60,553 nucleotides of DNA from positions 1-60,553 of the forward strand of contig NZ_JAGGLB010000049.1 in the NCBI RefSeq assembly GCF_017874215.1, read 5' to 3'. Positions within the stretch are counted from its first letter, which is position 1. Each line of letters opens with the position of its first letter. The stretch comes from Paenibacillus eucommiae. Lineage in GTDB: Bacteria; Bacillota; Bacilli; Paenibacillales; NBRC-103111. The position numbers and the translations under genes are program-made. A model generated the notes under the pieces. The model was given only the letters and a program-made list of their open reading frames with translations, was not told the DNA's origin and did not search any database. Positions 16,314-25,134 of the stretch are shown one piece after another.

Positions 16314-16811
16314 CTAACCTAATAGCTCTTCAACGGTTTTACCGCGAAGCTTCGCAACGTCTTCCGCTCTTTTCAGACGGCTTAAGCCTTCAAGAGTTGC
16401 ATTCACCATATTCATGGAGTTGGAAGAACCCAAAGATTTTGTCAAAATATCGCCTACACCAGCAAGCTCAAGAACCGCACGAACCGGTCCTCCAGCAATA
16501 ACTCCAGTACCTTGCGAAGCCGGTTTAAGTAAAACACGGCCAGCACCGAAACGGCCTGTAACCAAGTGAGGAATCGAAGTTCCAACGATCGGAATATGAA
16601 TTAGATTTTTCTTCGCATCTTCAATGCCTTTGCGAATTGCATCCGGAACCTCGGATGCTTTCCCAATCCCTGCACCAACCCAGCCGTTACCGTCTCCTAC
16701 GACAACAAGTGCGCTGAAGCTGAAACGACGTCCGCCTTTTACTACTTTAGCTACGCGATTAATATTTACAACTTTTTCTGTAAGCTCTAAAGTATTAGGA
16801 TCTACACGCAA
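16314..16811 (-). CDS. rpsE: 30S ribosomal protein S5
   Basis: This is a 165-residue S5. The N-terminal double-stranded RNA-binding fold carries VNRVAKVVKGGRRFSFSALVVVGDGNG, the segment where spectinomycin-resistance changes occur; it reads as the usual sensitive-type sequence. The start is a TTG at 16811 with GGAGG at eight bases. It is part of translational accuracy control with S4 and S12. Confidence 0.98.
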   Translation of the reverse strand: MRVDPNTLELTEKVVNINRVAKVVKGGRRFSFSALVVVGDGNGWVGAGIGKASEVPDAIRKGIEDAKKNLIHIPIVGTSIPHLVTGRFGAGRVLLKPASQGTGVIAGGPVRAVLELAGVGDILTKSLGSSNSMNMVNATLEGLSRLKRAEDVAKLRGKTVEELLG

Positions 16812-16836
16812 GTCGTTTACCTCCTTATATATTATT

Positions 16837-17205
16837 CTAGAATTCTAATCCTGCTTCACGAGCCGCATCAGCTAATGCTTGAACACGTCCATGATATAGG
16901 TAACCGCCGCGGTCGAAGACAACTTTCTCCACGCCTTTTTCTTTAGCACGCTTTGCGATTAATTCTCCGACTTTACGAGCTGCTTCTACGTTGCCACCAT
17001 TAGTAACATCGCTTTTCAGATCTTTATCCTGAGTTGAAGCTGCTGCTATAGTAACTCCGTTTGCATCGTCGATAATTTGCGCATACATATGCTTAGAGGA
17101 ACGGAAAATGTTCAACCGAGGACGTACTGTTGTACCTTCGATTTTTTTACGAACACGAAGATGCCTCTTTAAACGGGCTTTATTCTTATCGCCTTTATTA
17201 ATCAT
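16837..17205 (-). CDS. rplR: 50S ribosomal protein L18
   Basis: This is a 122-residue L18, which brings 5S rRNA to the 50S subunit together with L5. It has the basic N-terminus (KARLKRHLRVRKKIEGT) and the FDRGGYLYHGRVQALADAAREAGL end. The start chosen is the ATG at 17205; the in-frame TTG at 17226 overlaps the ribosome-binding site. Confidence 0.96.
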   Translation of the reverse strand: MINKGDKNKARLKRHLRVRKKIEGTTVRPRLNIFRSSKHMYAQIIDDANGVTIAAASTQDKDLKSDVTNGGNVEAARKVGELIAKRAKEKGVEKVVFDRGGYLYHGRVQALADAAREAGLEF

Positions 17206-17268
17206 TTGGGCATACACTCCTTCCAACAGTATTACGAAGCTAAAGCTTCTATAGAACCTATTAGATTG

Positions 17269-17811
17269 TTATTTTTTCTTACCAGCTTTTCCTTCTTTAC
17301 GAAGAATCCGTTCGCCTTCATACTTGATTCCTTTACCTTTATACGGCTCAGGCTCACGTACAGAACGAATTTTAGCTGCTGTTGCTCCAACTAACTCTTT
17401 GTCGATCCCTTTAACGATAATTTTCGTGTTCGTAGGAACTTCGAATTCAATACCGTTCTCCGGGTTGATTTCAACCGGATGGGAGTAGCCAACGTTAAGA
17501 ACTAGCTTATCTCCATTCTTGTTGGCACGATACCCTACACCTACAAGATCAAGATTTTTTACAAAACCTTCCGTTACACCATTAACCATGTTCGCTACAA
17601 CACTGCGTGTTGTTCCGTGCAAGGAACGATGAAGCTTGTTATCGGAAGGGCGCTCAACGTTAATTTCGCTTTCAGCAACGTTGATCTTCATATCTTTATG
17701 AAGTTCACGAGACAAAGTACCTTTCGGTCCTTTTACTGTGATTAAAGTATCTTCCAGGGTAATATTAACACCACTTGGAACGCTAATCGGTTTGCGACCA
17801 ATACGAGACAT
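17269..17811 (-). CDS. rplF: 50S ribosomal protein L6
   Basis: This is a 180-residue L6 with two similar alpha-beta domains and the C-terminal signature PEPYKGKGIKY. It lies near the sarcin-ricin loop. The start is the ATG at 17811 (MSRIGRKPI) with GGAGG upstream; six further codons upstream in frame include that ribosome-binding site and are not translated. Confidence 0.97.
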   Translation of the reverse strand: MSRIGRKPISVPSGVNITLEDTLITVKGPKGTLSRELHKDMKINVAESEINVERPSDNKLHRSLHGTTRSVVANMVNGVTEGFVKNLDLVGVGYRANKNGDKLVLNVGYSHPVEINPENGIEFEVPTNTKIIVKGIDKELVGATAAKIRSVREPEPYKGKGIKYEGERILRKEGKAGKKK

Positions 17812-17839
17812 GTTTGCACCTCCATTCAATTACGTTGTA

Positions 17840-18238
17840 TTACCAGACGTAGCAGATTACCTCTCCGCCGGCTTTGGATTGACGAGCATCTTTATCCGTC
17901 ATTACTCCGTTTGATGTGGAGATGATGGCAATTCCCAAACCTCCAAGTACACGGGGCACTTCTTGTGATTTGGTATAAACGCGCAAACCTGGTTTGCTAA
18001 TTCTTTTCAATCCGGAAATAACACGTTCATTGTTTGAACCGTATTTCAGGAACAAACGGATAATTCCTTGCTTGCTATCTTCTACGTATTCAGCGTCACG
18101 GATAAATCCTTCTTTTTTAAGGATTTCAGCGATTTCCCTCTTCATCTTGGATGCAGGGATTTCTACTGTTTCATGACGTACGATATTCGCATTACGAATG
18201 CGTGTTAACATATCTGCAATTGGATCTGACATGACCAT
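17840..18238 (-). CDS. rpsH: 30S ribosomal protein S8
   Basis: This is a 132-residue S8, same length as in B. subtilis, with the MSDPIADMLTRIRNA start and the GGEVICYVW end. S8 binds the central domain of 16S rRNA, and in E. coli also represses the spc operon. The first ATG at 18238 has GGAGG at ten bases and matches the MVM start of relatives. Confidence 0.98.
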   Translation of the reverse strand: MVMSDPIADMLTRIRNANIVRHETVEIPASKMKREIAEILKKEGFIRDAEYVEDSKQGIIRLFLKYGSNNERVISGLKRISKPGLRVYTKSQEVPRVLGGLGIAIISTSNGVMTDKDARQSKAGGEVICYVW

Positions 18239-18271
18239 TTAGTGTAAACCTCCTTCCCGAAAATAGGGTGA

Positions 18272-18457
18272 TTACCAGCTTGCTTTTTTCACACCTGGAA
18301 TCTGACCTTTGTATGCTAATTCACGGAAACAAATTCTGCAAACTTTGAATTTGCGTAGCACGGAATGCGGACGGCCGCAGCGCTCGCAGCGTGTGTATGC
18401 TTGTACTTTAAACTTCGGCGTACGTTGTTGCTTTACTTTCATCGAAGTTTTTGCCAC
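18272..18457 (-). CDS. rpsZ: 30S ribosomal protein S14, zinc-binding type (S14 type Z)
   Basis: This is the 61-residue short S14 with the zinc ligands C24, C27, C40 and C43. Many Firmicutes also carry a longer zinc-free paralogue used under zinc starvation; none is in this window. It lies between rplE and rpsH in the spc operon. Confidence 0.98.
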   Translation of the reverse strand: MAKTSMKVKQQRTPKFKVQAYTRCERCGRPHSVLRKFKVCRICFRELAYKGQIPGVKKASW

Positions 18458-18493
18458 TTAGTTTAACACCTCCTGAAAAGGTACGATTATAAG

Positions 18494-19036
18494 CTATTTG
18501 ACGAAAGGCATACCGAGTTGCGTTAACAGCTCGCGTGACTCTTCATCTGATTTAGCTGTTGTTACGATAACAATATCCATACCGCGCACTTTGTCGATTT
18601 TATCATATTCGATCTCTGGGAAAATCAATTGCTCTTTCAAACCAAGCGTATAGTTGCCGCGGCCATCAAAAGCTTTGTTGGAAACACCGCGGAAGTCACG
18701 AACACGTGGAAGTGAGATGTTAAAGAGCTTATCTAAGAAATGGTACATGCGCTCGCCGCGCAGTGTTACTTTTGCACCGATAGGCATATTTTCACGAAGC
18801 TTGAAACCCGCAATGGATTTTTTTGCTTTCGTTACAACAGGCTTTTGACCTGAAATTTTTTGTAGATCTTCTACTGCAGTATCGAGAACCTTGGAGTTAG
18901 AAACTGCCTCACCAACACCCATGTTGATGACGACCTTCTCAATCTTAGGCACTTGCATCACTGTTGTGTAGTTGAACTTTTGAATTAATGCTGGTGTGAC
19001 TTCATTTAAAAAACGATCCTTCAATCTTGCTGCCAT
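18494..19036 (-). CDS. rplE: 50S ribosomal protein L5
   Basis: This is a 180-residue L5, which binds 5S rRNA and forms a bridge to the 30S head. Typical blocks are EKVVINMGVGEA and RVRDFRGVSNKAFDGRGNYTLG. It follows rplX by about 30 bases in the spc operon. Confidence 0.98.
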   Translation of the reverse strand: MAARLKDRFLNEVTPALIQKFNYTTVMQVPKIEKVVINMGVGEAVSNSKVLDTAVEDLQKISGQKPVVTKAKKSIAGFKLRENMPIGAKVTLRGERMYHFLDKLFNISLPRVRDFRGVSNKAFDGRGNYTLGLKEQLIFPEIEYDKIDKVRGMDIVIVTTAKSDEESRELLTQLGMPFVK

Positions 19037-19068
19037 GTTTCAAGGGCCTCCTTTCCGAGCATTTGGCT

Positions 19069-19422
19069 TTAGTCGATTGCTTCACCGGATTTAGTCGCTA
19101 TGCGAACTTTAGTTCCGTTGTCTAGCACTTTATATCCTACACGAGTAGGCTTTCCGCTCTTCGGATCGATCAGCATCACGTTGGAAACGTGAATCGCAGC
19201 TTCCTGATTCAAAATACCGCCTTGAGGGTTTTGCTGAGTAGGCTTAGAATGCTTCTTCACCATATTCACACCTTCTACAAGAACACGGTTTTCACGGGGA
19301 TACGCAGCGATCACGCGTCCTTTTTTACCTTTGTCCTTACCGCTGATTACAAATACTGTATCGTCTTTTTTAACGTGCAGTTTATTGTTATGAGACTCAA
19401 GTCTCTTTTTCAATCTTGGCAT
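19069..19422 (-). CDS. rplX: 50S ribosomal protein L24
   Basis: This is a 117-residue L24 with a KOW domain (DDTVFVISGKDKGKKGRVI, about 20-38) and the following VEGVNMVKKHSKP block. It is an assembly-initiating protein at the 5' end of 23S rRNA. AGGAGG lies upstream of the ATG at 19422. Confidence 0.98.
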   Translation of the reverse strand: MPRLKKRLESHNNKLHVKKDDTVFVISGKDKGKKGRVIAAYPRENRVLVEGVNMVKKHSKPTQQNPQGGILNQEAAIHVSNVMLIDPKSGKPTRVGYKVLDNGTKVRIATKSGEAID

Positions 19423-19497
19423 TGTCGTTTACACCTCCTGGAAAAAAGCTTACTGCGTTAACTATGCTTAGCCTTTCTCGCCGAAAGGCATGCCTTA

Positions 19498-19866
19498 CTA
19501 AATGACTTCAGGAGCCAGAGAGACGATCTTCATGAAGTCTTTATCACGAAGCTCACGAGCTACTGGTCCGAAAATACGAGTTCCGCGCGGGCTCTTATCG
19601 TCTTTCACGATAACAGCAGCATTCTCATCAAAAGTGATGTAAGATCCGTCTTTACGACGAGCTCCGCTCTTTGTACGAACGATTACCGCTCTTACAACAT
19701 CGCCTTTTTTGACAACGCCACCTGGTGTTGCTTCTTTAACCGAACAGATAATCAAATCACCGATGTGACCTACGCGACGACCTGTACCGCCTAGTACACG
19801 AATGCACATAAGTTTCTTTGCACCAGAGTTGTCAGCCACATTCAAACGGGATAATGGTTGAATCAT
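19498..19866 (-). CDS. rplN: 50S ribosomal protein L14
   Basis: This is a 122-residue L14, full length, with the MIQPLSRLNVADNSGAKKLMCIRV start and the RGTRIFGPVARELR block. It makes intersubunit bridges and is the contact site of the silencing factor RsfS. The 75-base gap to rplX has nothing recognisable. Confidence 0.98.
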   Translation of the reverse strand: MIQPLSRLNVADNSGAKKLMCIRVLGGTGRRVGHIGDLIICSVKEATPGGVVKKGDVVRAVIVRTKSGARRKDGSYITFDENAAVIVKDDKSPRGTRIFGPVARELRDKDFMKIVSLAPEVI

Positions 19867-19902
19867 CGTATTTCCTCCTTTCGGGGTTCATGCCTGAAAT
19901 GT

Positions 19903-20166
19903 TTAAATAATTACTGCTGTTTCCACGATTTCAACGAGTCTCCAGGACTTATCCTTGGAAAGTGGTCTAGTTTCCATAATTTTCACAACGTCACCAATCT
20001 TGGCTTGGTTGTTCTCATCATGAGCTTTAAATTTCTTCGTGTATTTAATTCTCTTATGATAGAGATTATGCTTTTTGTAAGTTTCGACGGCAACAACGAT
20101 GGTTTTTTGCATCTTGTCGCTGACTACTTTACCAACTTGCACTTTACGGTCATTGCGTTCACTCAT
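19903..20166 (-). CDS. rpsQ: 30S ribosomal protein S17
   Basis: This is an 87-residue OB-fold S17 with the GKVVSDKMQKTIVVAVE block and the GDVVKIMETRPLSKDKSWRLVE signature. It is a primary 16S-binding protein of the 30S body. Confidence 0.98.
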   Translation of the reverse strand: MSERNDRKVQVGKVVSDKMQKTIVVAVETYKKHNLYHKRIKYTKKFKAHDENNQAKIGDVVKIMETRPLSKDKSWRLVEIVETAVII

Positions 20167-20191
20167 ATCGAACCCTCCTCTCTAGATTTGG

Positions 20192-20389
20192 TTACCCAAT
20201 CCCCAGTTCTCTTTCTCGCAAAACAGTTTTGGCACGCGCGATCTCTTTCCGTACATGACGGATTTGAGTCGGGTTATCCAATTGACCTGTAGCTAGTTGA
20301 AAACGGAGGTTAAAGAGTTCTTCTTTAAATCCGGATACTTTTTGCTCGATCTCAGCAGTGGTTAAGTTGCGGAATTCACTAGCCTTCAT
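20192..20389 (-). CDS. rpmC: 50S ribosomal protein L29
   Basis: This is a 65-residue helical-hairpin L29 at the tunnel exit, where the signal recognition particle and trigger factor bind nearby. The start is the ATG at 20389 (MKASEFRNL) with AGGTGG eight bases upstream; it overlaps the rplP end by 11 bases, so the two are translationally coupled. An upstream GTG four codons earlier is less likely. Confidence 0.96.
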   Translation of the reverse strand: MKASEFRNLTTAEIEQKVSGFKEELFNLRFQLATGQLDNPTQIRHVRKEIARAKTVLRERELGIG

Positions 20390-20813
20390 TTGCTTCACCA
20401 CCTACTTCATCTCTCTTCACGAACTTCGTTTTAATCGGAAGTTTGTGAGCAGCTAGACGCATCGCTTCACGAGCGATCTCCTCGCTTACACCTGCAAGTT
20501 CAAAAAGAATTTTGCCGGGTTTTACTACGCATACCCATTTTTCCACGTTACCTTTACCGCTACCCATACGAACTTCAAGCGGTTTTTGTGTAACAGGCTT
20601 GGATGGGAAAATTTTAATCCATACTTTACCGCCACGCTTGATATAACGAGTCATGGCAATACGAGCTGCTTCGATTTGACGGTTGGTTACCCAAGCCGGT
20701 TCTGTCGCCTGCAGACCGAATTCGCCGAAAGCAACTTCTGTGCCGCCTTTAGCTTGGCCTTTCATGCTGCCGCGGTGTTCCTTACGATGCTTAACACGCT
20801 TTGGTACTAACAT
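20379..20813 (-). CDS. rplP: 50S ribosomal protein L16
   Basis: This is a 144-residue L16 that organises the A-site region and the central protuberance. It has the RVKHRKEHRGSMKGQAKGG start and the MGSGKGNVEKWVCVVKPGKILFEL loop that reaches the peptidyl-transferase centre. It starts two bases after the rpsC stop. Confidence 0.98.
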   Translation of the reverse strand: MLVPKRVKHRKEHRGSMKGQAKGGTEVAFGEFGLQATEPAWVTNRQIEAARIAMTRYIKRGGKVWIKIFPSKPVTQKPLEVRMGSGKGNVEKWVCVVKPGKILFELAGVSEEIAREAMRLAAHKLPIKTKFVKRDEVGGEANEG

Positions 20814-20815
20814 GA

Positions 20816-21478
20816 TTAATTTCCTCCTTCCGGCTGAGCCTTTTTCTTAGCTGTCGGAAGAACTTCTCCACGGTAAATCCATACTTTAACACCGATACGA
20901 CCATAAGTGGTGGCTGCTTCTGCAGTACCATAATCAATATCCGCACGTAGTGTATGAAGTGGAACGGTTCCTTCGCTATATCCTTCCGTACGTGCGATTT
21001 CTGCTCCGCCAAGGCGTCCGCTTGTTGCAACTTTAATACCTTTAGCTCCGGCTCTTGTGCTTCTTTGCATTGCTTGCTTCATAGCGCGGCGGAATGATAC
21101 CCGACGCTCCAGTTGTTGAGCAATACCTTCTGCAACTAAAATCGCATCCAGTTCTGGATTTTTAATTTCGGCAATGTTGATGTGGACTTTCTTGTTGGAA
21201 AGGTTAGCAATGTAAGTACGAATAACCTCAACTTCGGCTCCGCCTTTACCAATAACCATTCCCGGTTTAGCTGTATGAATCGTAACGTTCACGCGATTAG
21301 CCGCACGCTCGATTTCGATATGGGATACTGCTGAATCTTTAAGCTTATTCTTCAAATATTCACGGATTTTCACGTCTTCCATCAACAGGGTTCCAAAATC
21401 TTTCCCTGCGAACCACTTGGATTCCCAATCGCGAATAATCCCTACTCTGAGACCTACCGGGTTTACTTTTTGACCCAC
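20816..21478 (-). CDS. rpsC: 30S ribosomal protein S3
   Basis: This is a 220-residue S3 with a KH domain (VIGKGGAEVEVIRTYI, GxxG at about 80) and the C-terminal domain lining the mRNA entry channel. The start is a GTG (GTGGGTCAAAAAG) preceded by AGGAGG. Confidence 0.98.
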   Translation of the reverse strand: MGQKVNPVGLRVGIIRDWESKWFAGKDFGTLLMEDVKIREYLKNKLKDSAVSHIEIERAANRVNVTIHTAKPGMVIGKGGAEVEVIRTYIANLSNKKVHINIAEIKNPELDAILVAEGIAQQLERRVSFRRAMKQAMQRSTRAGAKGIKVATSGRLGGAEIARTEGYSEGTVPLHTLRADIDYGTAEAATTYGRIGVKVWIYRGEVLPTAKKKAQPEGGN

Positions 21479-21491
21479 TCGTTATCCCTCC

Positions 21492-21824
21492 TTATTTCTC
21501 GGATACCACTACTGTAATGTGGCTGGTACGCTTCTTGATGGCACTTGCACGGCCCATCGCGCGTTGTTGGAATCTCTTCATTGTTGGCCCTTGGTTAACA
21601 AAGACCTGTTCTATAACCAATTTATTTGGATCTAACGAATAGTTATGTTCTGCATTGGCAATAGCGGAATTGAGCAGTTTCTCCACGATTGGAGAAGCTG
21701 CTTTTGGCGTGTGACGCAAAATTGCAATCGCATCGCCTACCGCTTTTCCCCGAATTAAGTCAATGACTAATTGTACTTTACGAGGAGCAATCCGAACAAA
21801 GTTTGCAGCTGCTTTCGCTTGCAT
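21492..21824 (-). CDS. rplV: 50S ribosomal protein L22
   Basis: This is a 110-residue L22 whose beta-hairpin (about residues 80-98, around MKRFQQRAMGRASAIKKRTSHI) lines the peptide exit tunnel and is the site of macrolide-resistance changes elsewhere; no unusual residue stands out. The start is the ATG at 21824 with GAGGAGG upstream. Confidence 0.97.
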   Translation of the reverse strand: MQAKAAANFVRIAPRKVQLVIDLIRGKAVGDAIAILRHTPKAASPIVEKLLNSAIANAEHNYSLDPNKLVIEQVFVNQGPTMKRFQQRAMGRASAIKKRTSHITVVVSEK

Positions 21825-21854
21825 GGTAGTACCTCCTCTCGGCAAAAAATGCGA

Positions 21855-22133
21855 TTAGCGTTTCCCTGTTTTCTTATCATCGTCGTGACCTTTGTAAACA
21901 CGAGTTGGTGCGAACTCACCTAGCTTATGTCCGACCATATCTTCTGTTACATACACAGGCACGTGTTTCTTACCATCATAAACCGCAAAAGTGTGACCAA
22001 CGAACTGCGGGAAAATTGTAGACCGACGCGACCAAGTTTTGATTAGTACTTTCTTGCTCGCTTTATCCATATCTTCTACTTTTTTCAGTAAATAGCCATC
22101 AATAAATGGACCTTTCTTCAAGCTGCGCCCCAT
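21855..22133 (-). CDS. rpsS: 30S ribosomal protein S19
   Basis: This is a 92-residue S19 with the MGRSLKKGPFIDGYLLKK start and the GHKLGEFAPTRVYKGH block. It binds the 30S head with S13. It follows rplB by about 50 bases. Confidence 0.98.
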   Translation of the reverse strand: MGRSLKKGPFIDGYLLKKVEDMDKASKKVLIKTWSRRSTIFPQFVGHTFAVYDGKKHVPVYVTEDMVGHKLGEFAPTRVYKGHDDDKKTGKR

Positions 22134-22181
22134 TGATGAACCTCCCTTCCCTGTACCTTACGAGTTTTGGTAGACCCTCTA

Positions 22182-23012
22182 TTACTTCGTACGACGACGT
22201 ACAATGTATTTATCGGATGCTTTGCCTTTTTTACGAGTTTTGTAACCGAGTGTAGGTTTGCCCCATGGAGACATAGGAGACTTACGTCCGATTGGTGCAC
22301 GTCCTTCACCACCACCGTGTGGGTGATCATTCGGGTTCATAACAACCCCGCGAACTTCAGGTCTTTGACCTTTCCAACGATTACGTCCAGCCTTACCAAC
22401 CTTCACTAGCTCATGATCCCCGTTACCAACGGATCCGATCGTAGCGCGGCAAACCTTAAGAACTTTACGAACCTCACCAGATGAAAGGCGAACGGTTACG
22501 TATTGCTCTTCTTTACCAAGCAATTGGGCCTCTGTACCAGCAGCACGAACAAGTTGTCCGCCTTTTCCTGGCTTCAATTCGATATTGTGGATAACCGAAC
22601 CTACAGGGATGTTTTCCAAAGGAAGTGCATTCCCAATCTTGATATCGGAAGTTGCTCCAGATACGATTTGATCGTCAACTTTCAAGCCTTTAGGAGCCAG
22701 AATGTATCTCTTTTCTCCATCCGCATAGTGAATCAATGCAATGTTAGCTGAACGGTTTGGATCGTACTCGATTGTAGCAACGCGTCCTGGTATTCCATCT
22801 TTATTCCGTTTGAAATCGATAATCCGGTATTTACGTTTGTGTCCGCCGCCACGGTGACGAACTGTAATTTTACCTTGATTGTTACGACCTGCAAACTTAT
22901 GCAGAGGAGCCAGTAACGTTTTTTCCGGTGTTGATGTTGTGATTTCTTCAAAAGTAGAAACCGACATCGCACGTCTAGCAGGTGACGTTGGTTTATATTT
23001 TTTAATTGGCAC
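22182..23012 (-). CDS. rplB: 50S ribosomal protein L2
   Basis: This is a 276-residue L2, the most conserved large-subunit protein and important for peptidyl transfer and subunit joining. The C-terminal VVMNPNDHPHGGGEGRAP loop, with the conserved His, is intact. The start is a GTG after AAGGAGG. Confidence 0.98.
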   Translation of the reverse strand: MPIKKYKPTSPARRAMSVSTFEEITTSTPEKTLLAPLHKFAGRNNQGKITVRHRGGGHKRKYRIIDFKRNKDGIPGRVATIEYDPNRSANIALIHYADGEKRYILAPKGLKVDDQIVSGATSDIKIGNALPLENIPVGSVIHNIELKPGKGGQLVRAAGTEAQLLGKEEQYVTVRLSSGEVRKVLKVCRATIGSVGNGDHELVKVGKAGRNRWKGQRPEVRGVVMNPNDHPHGGGEGRAPIGRKSPMSPWGKPTLGYKTRKKGKASDKYIVRRRTK

Positions 23013-23042
23013 TAGGATTCCCTCCTTACTTCAGAAAATGAG

Positions 23043-23333
23043 TTACACAGTTTCAAAGAATTCCAATTCTTTACTTTCCGGACTAAGAGACACAATCGCT
23101 TTCTTCCATTCGGAAGTGTAGCCAGAGTGACGACCTTGGCGCTTCGGCTTGGCCGGCATTCTAAGTGTGTTTACATTTGTAACTTTAACTTTGAAGATAG
23201 CTTCAATGGCTTGTTTAATTTCTGTTTTGTTAGCACGAAGTTCGACTTCAAAAACATACTTTTTGTTTGCCATTAAATCGCTTGTGCGTTCCGTAATGAT
23301 CGGGCGCTTGATAATGTCGCGTGGATTTTTCAT
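23043..23333 (-). CDS. rplW: 50S ribosomal protein L23
   Basis: This is a 96-residue L23, the docking site for trigger factor and SRP at the tunnel exit. It has the IIKRPIITERTSDLM start and the VTNVNTLRMPAKPKRQGRHSGY block. Its ATG overlaps the rplD stop (ATGA). Confidence 0.98.
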   Translation of the reverse strand: MKNPRDIIKRPIITERTSDLMANKKYVFEVELRANKTEIKQAIEAIFKVKVTNVNTLRMPAKPKRQGRHSGYTSEWKKAIVSLSPESKELEFFETV

Positions 23334-23956
23334 TGTGCAAGCACCTCCTCTACCTTCTGTACAGCATCTTGGGTAATGATCAATTTATCATAGAGCATTA
23401 CGTCCAGAACGCTGATTCCATCAGCAGCAACAAATTTCACACCTGGAATATTACGTGTCGATAATGCAATGTTATCTTCAAGTGTTGCAGCAACCACTAA
23501 TGCTTTGCTATTCACTTTAAGATTGCTTAGAATCGCAATGAAATCTTTAGTCTTAGGGGCATTCATTTGAAGTTGATCCAGAACGATCAATTCATTATCA
23601 ATTACCTTTGAAGACAAAGCGGATTTAATCGCTAGACGACGAACTTTTCTTGGCAATTTGTAGCCATAGCTGCGAGGAGTCGGTCCAAAAACCGTACCGC
23701 CGCCTTTCCATTGAGGCGCACGAATGCTGCCTTGACGAGCACGTCCAGTACCTTTTTGTTTCCACGGCTTACGTCCACCGCCACGAACCTCAGAACGACC
23801 TTTGGTCTTGTGTGTTCCTTGACGCATAGATGCTTGCTGCAAGAGCACGGCTTCATGAAGCACATGCACATGAGGCTCAATGCCGAATACGGCATCTGAC
23901 AATTCTACTTCACCAACCTGAGCACCCGTTACATTATATAAAGCTACTTTTGGCAT
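23330..23956 (-). CDS. rplD: 50S ribosomal protein L4
   Basis: This is a 208-residue L4 with the long tunnel loop (KGRSEVRGGGRKPWKQKGTGRARQGSIRAPQWKGGG, about 47-80). In E. coli L4 also represses the S10 operon; a structured leader upstream of rpsJ here (25004-25042) is compatible with similar control but that is not shown. It overlaps rplW by four bases. Confidence 0.98.
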   Translation of the reverse strand: MPKVALYNVTGAQVGEVELSDAVFGIEPHVHVLHEAVLLQQASMRQGTHKTKGRSEVRGGGRKPWKQKGTGRARQGSIRAPQWKGGGTVFGPTPRSYGYKLPRKVRRLAIKSALSSKVIDNELIVLDQLQMNAPKTKDFIAILSNLKVNSKALVVAATLEDNIALSTRNIPGVKFVAADGISVLDVMLYDKLIITQDAVQKVEEVLAQ

Positions 23957-23972
23957 CAGTTTTCCTCCTTTC

Positions 23973-24596
23973 CTACTTTTTCACGGCAGATTTCACGCTA
24001 ACGTAGCTGTTTTTAGGTCCAGGAATAGATCCTTTTACTAGAAGCACGTTGCGATCTGTATCTACTCTTACGATTTGCAGATTTTGAAGAGTCACTGTTT
24101 CATGACCCATATGTCCTGGCAGGTTTTTACCTTTAGGAACACGATTCGCTTGAATGGAACCCATGGAACCCGGTCCACGATGGTAACGCGATCCGTGAGC
24201 CATTGGCCCTCTGGACTGGTTATGTCTCTTGATATTACCTTGGAACCCTTTACCCTTGGAAGTACCTGTTACATCAACGAAGTCGCCCTCTGCGAACAGA
24301 TCTGCCTTCAGCTCTTGGCCAACCTCATAGTCAGCGAGTTGAATGCCGCGAATTTCTTTAATGTAGCGCTTAGGTGTTGCGCCCGCTTTTTTCGCATGGC
24401 CCAACTCTGGTTTAATTGCATTCTTTTCTTTCTTGTCGTCAAAACCGATTTGGATAGATTCGTAACCGTCATTCTCCGCATCTTTCTTTTGAAGAACCAC
24501 GCAAGGACCAGCTTGAATTACAGTAACTGGAATTACTAAACCTTCCGGAGTAAATACTTGAGTCATCCCAAGTTTCTTCCCTAAGATACCTTTCAT
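23973..24596 (-). CDS. rplC: 50S ribosomal protein L3
   Basis: This is a 207-residue L3 with the GILGKKLGMTQVF start and the central loop (GFQGNIKRHNQSRGPMAHGS) approaching the peptidyl-transferase centre; pleuromutilin/linezolid-resistance positions show no obvious change by eye. The start is the ATG at 24596, preceded by GAGGTG. Confidence 0.97.
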   Translation of the reverse strand: MKGILGKKLGMTQVFTPEGLVIPVTVIQAGPCVVLQKKDAENDGYESIQIGFDDKKEKNAIKPELGHAKKAGATPKRYIKEIRGIQLADYEVGQELKADLFAEGDFVDVTGTSKGKGFQGNIKRHNQSRGPMAHGSRYHRGPGSMGSIQANRVPKGKNLPGHMGHETVTLQNLQIVRVDTDRNVLLVKGSIPGPKNSYVSVKSAVKK

Positions 24597-24638
24597 CGTT
24601 GACACCTCATTTCCTTCACATTTGTTTCTATCTATGGC

Positions 24639-24947
24639 TTACAGTTTGATTTCGATGTCTACACCAGACGGTAAATCCAGTCGCATTAGAGCATCAACAG
24701 TTTGCGGTGTTGGATTCACAATATCGATCAAACGCTTATGCGTACGCATTTCGAATTGCTCTCTGGAATCCTTGTACTTGTGAACCGCACGAAGAATCGT
24801 GATGATTTGCTTCTCAGTAGGAAGCGGAATCGGTCCGGATACACCTGCACCAGATCTTTTTGCAGTTTCTACAATTTTCTCAGCGGATTGATCAATGATT
24901 CTGTGATCATACGCCTTCAAACGAATACGAATTTTTTGCTTTGCCAT
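24639..24947 (-). CDS. rpsJ: 30S ribosomal protein S10
   Basis: This is a 102-residue S10, also known as NusE, which with NusB binds boxA for antitermination. It has the KIRIRLKAYDHRIIDQSAEKIV start and the PTPQTVDALMRLDLPSGVDIEI end. The start is the ATG at 24947 after AAGGAGGG; the open frame extends upstream through the leader but is untranslated there. It is the first gene of the S10-spc-alpha supercluster. Confidence 0.98.
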   Translation of the reverse strand: MAKQKIRIRLKAYDHRIIDQSAEKIVETAKRSGAGVSGPIPLPTEKQIITILRAVHKYKDSREQFEMRTHKRLIDIVNPTPQTVDALMRLDLPSGVDIEIKL

Positions 24948-25003
24948 ATAAGTCCCTCCTTCTATCGCCCAATTTATTATCGGACATACTCCGCGAAAAT
25001 CCC

Positions 25004-25042
25004 CTGACGCCCTCCCCATGGCAAAGGGGCCGGGTGTGTCAG
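25004..25042 (-). promoter_or_regulatory. stable hairpin in the S10 operon leader
   Basis: On the minus strand CTGAC-C-CCC-CCCC pairs with GGGG-GGG-GTCAG with small internal loops, around TTTGCCAT. It lies in the leader of about 130 bases between the promoter and rpsJ. There is no T run behind it, so it is not a simple terminator. It could be a ribosomal-protein (for example L4) binding element; that is inference. Confidence 0.55.
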
Positions 25043-25084
25043 CAACCTCCCGCATCATCGCAACGTCGCAGACCAACGTTCACT

Positions 25085-25113
25085 ATTATATAAAAAAACA
25101 AAAAGAAAAGCAA
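25085..25113 (-). promoter_or_regulatory. S10 operon promoter
   Basis: Minus-strand -35 TTGCTT (25108-25113) and a perfect -10 TATAAT (25085-25090) are 17 bases apart, in a very A/T-rich spacer. It lies just downstream of the tuf terminator, so it starts the transcript for rpsJ through rplQ. Confidence 0.85.
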
Positions 25114-25134
25114 GTAAATTTTAGATGTTTGCCT

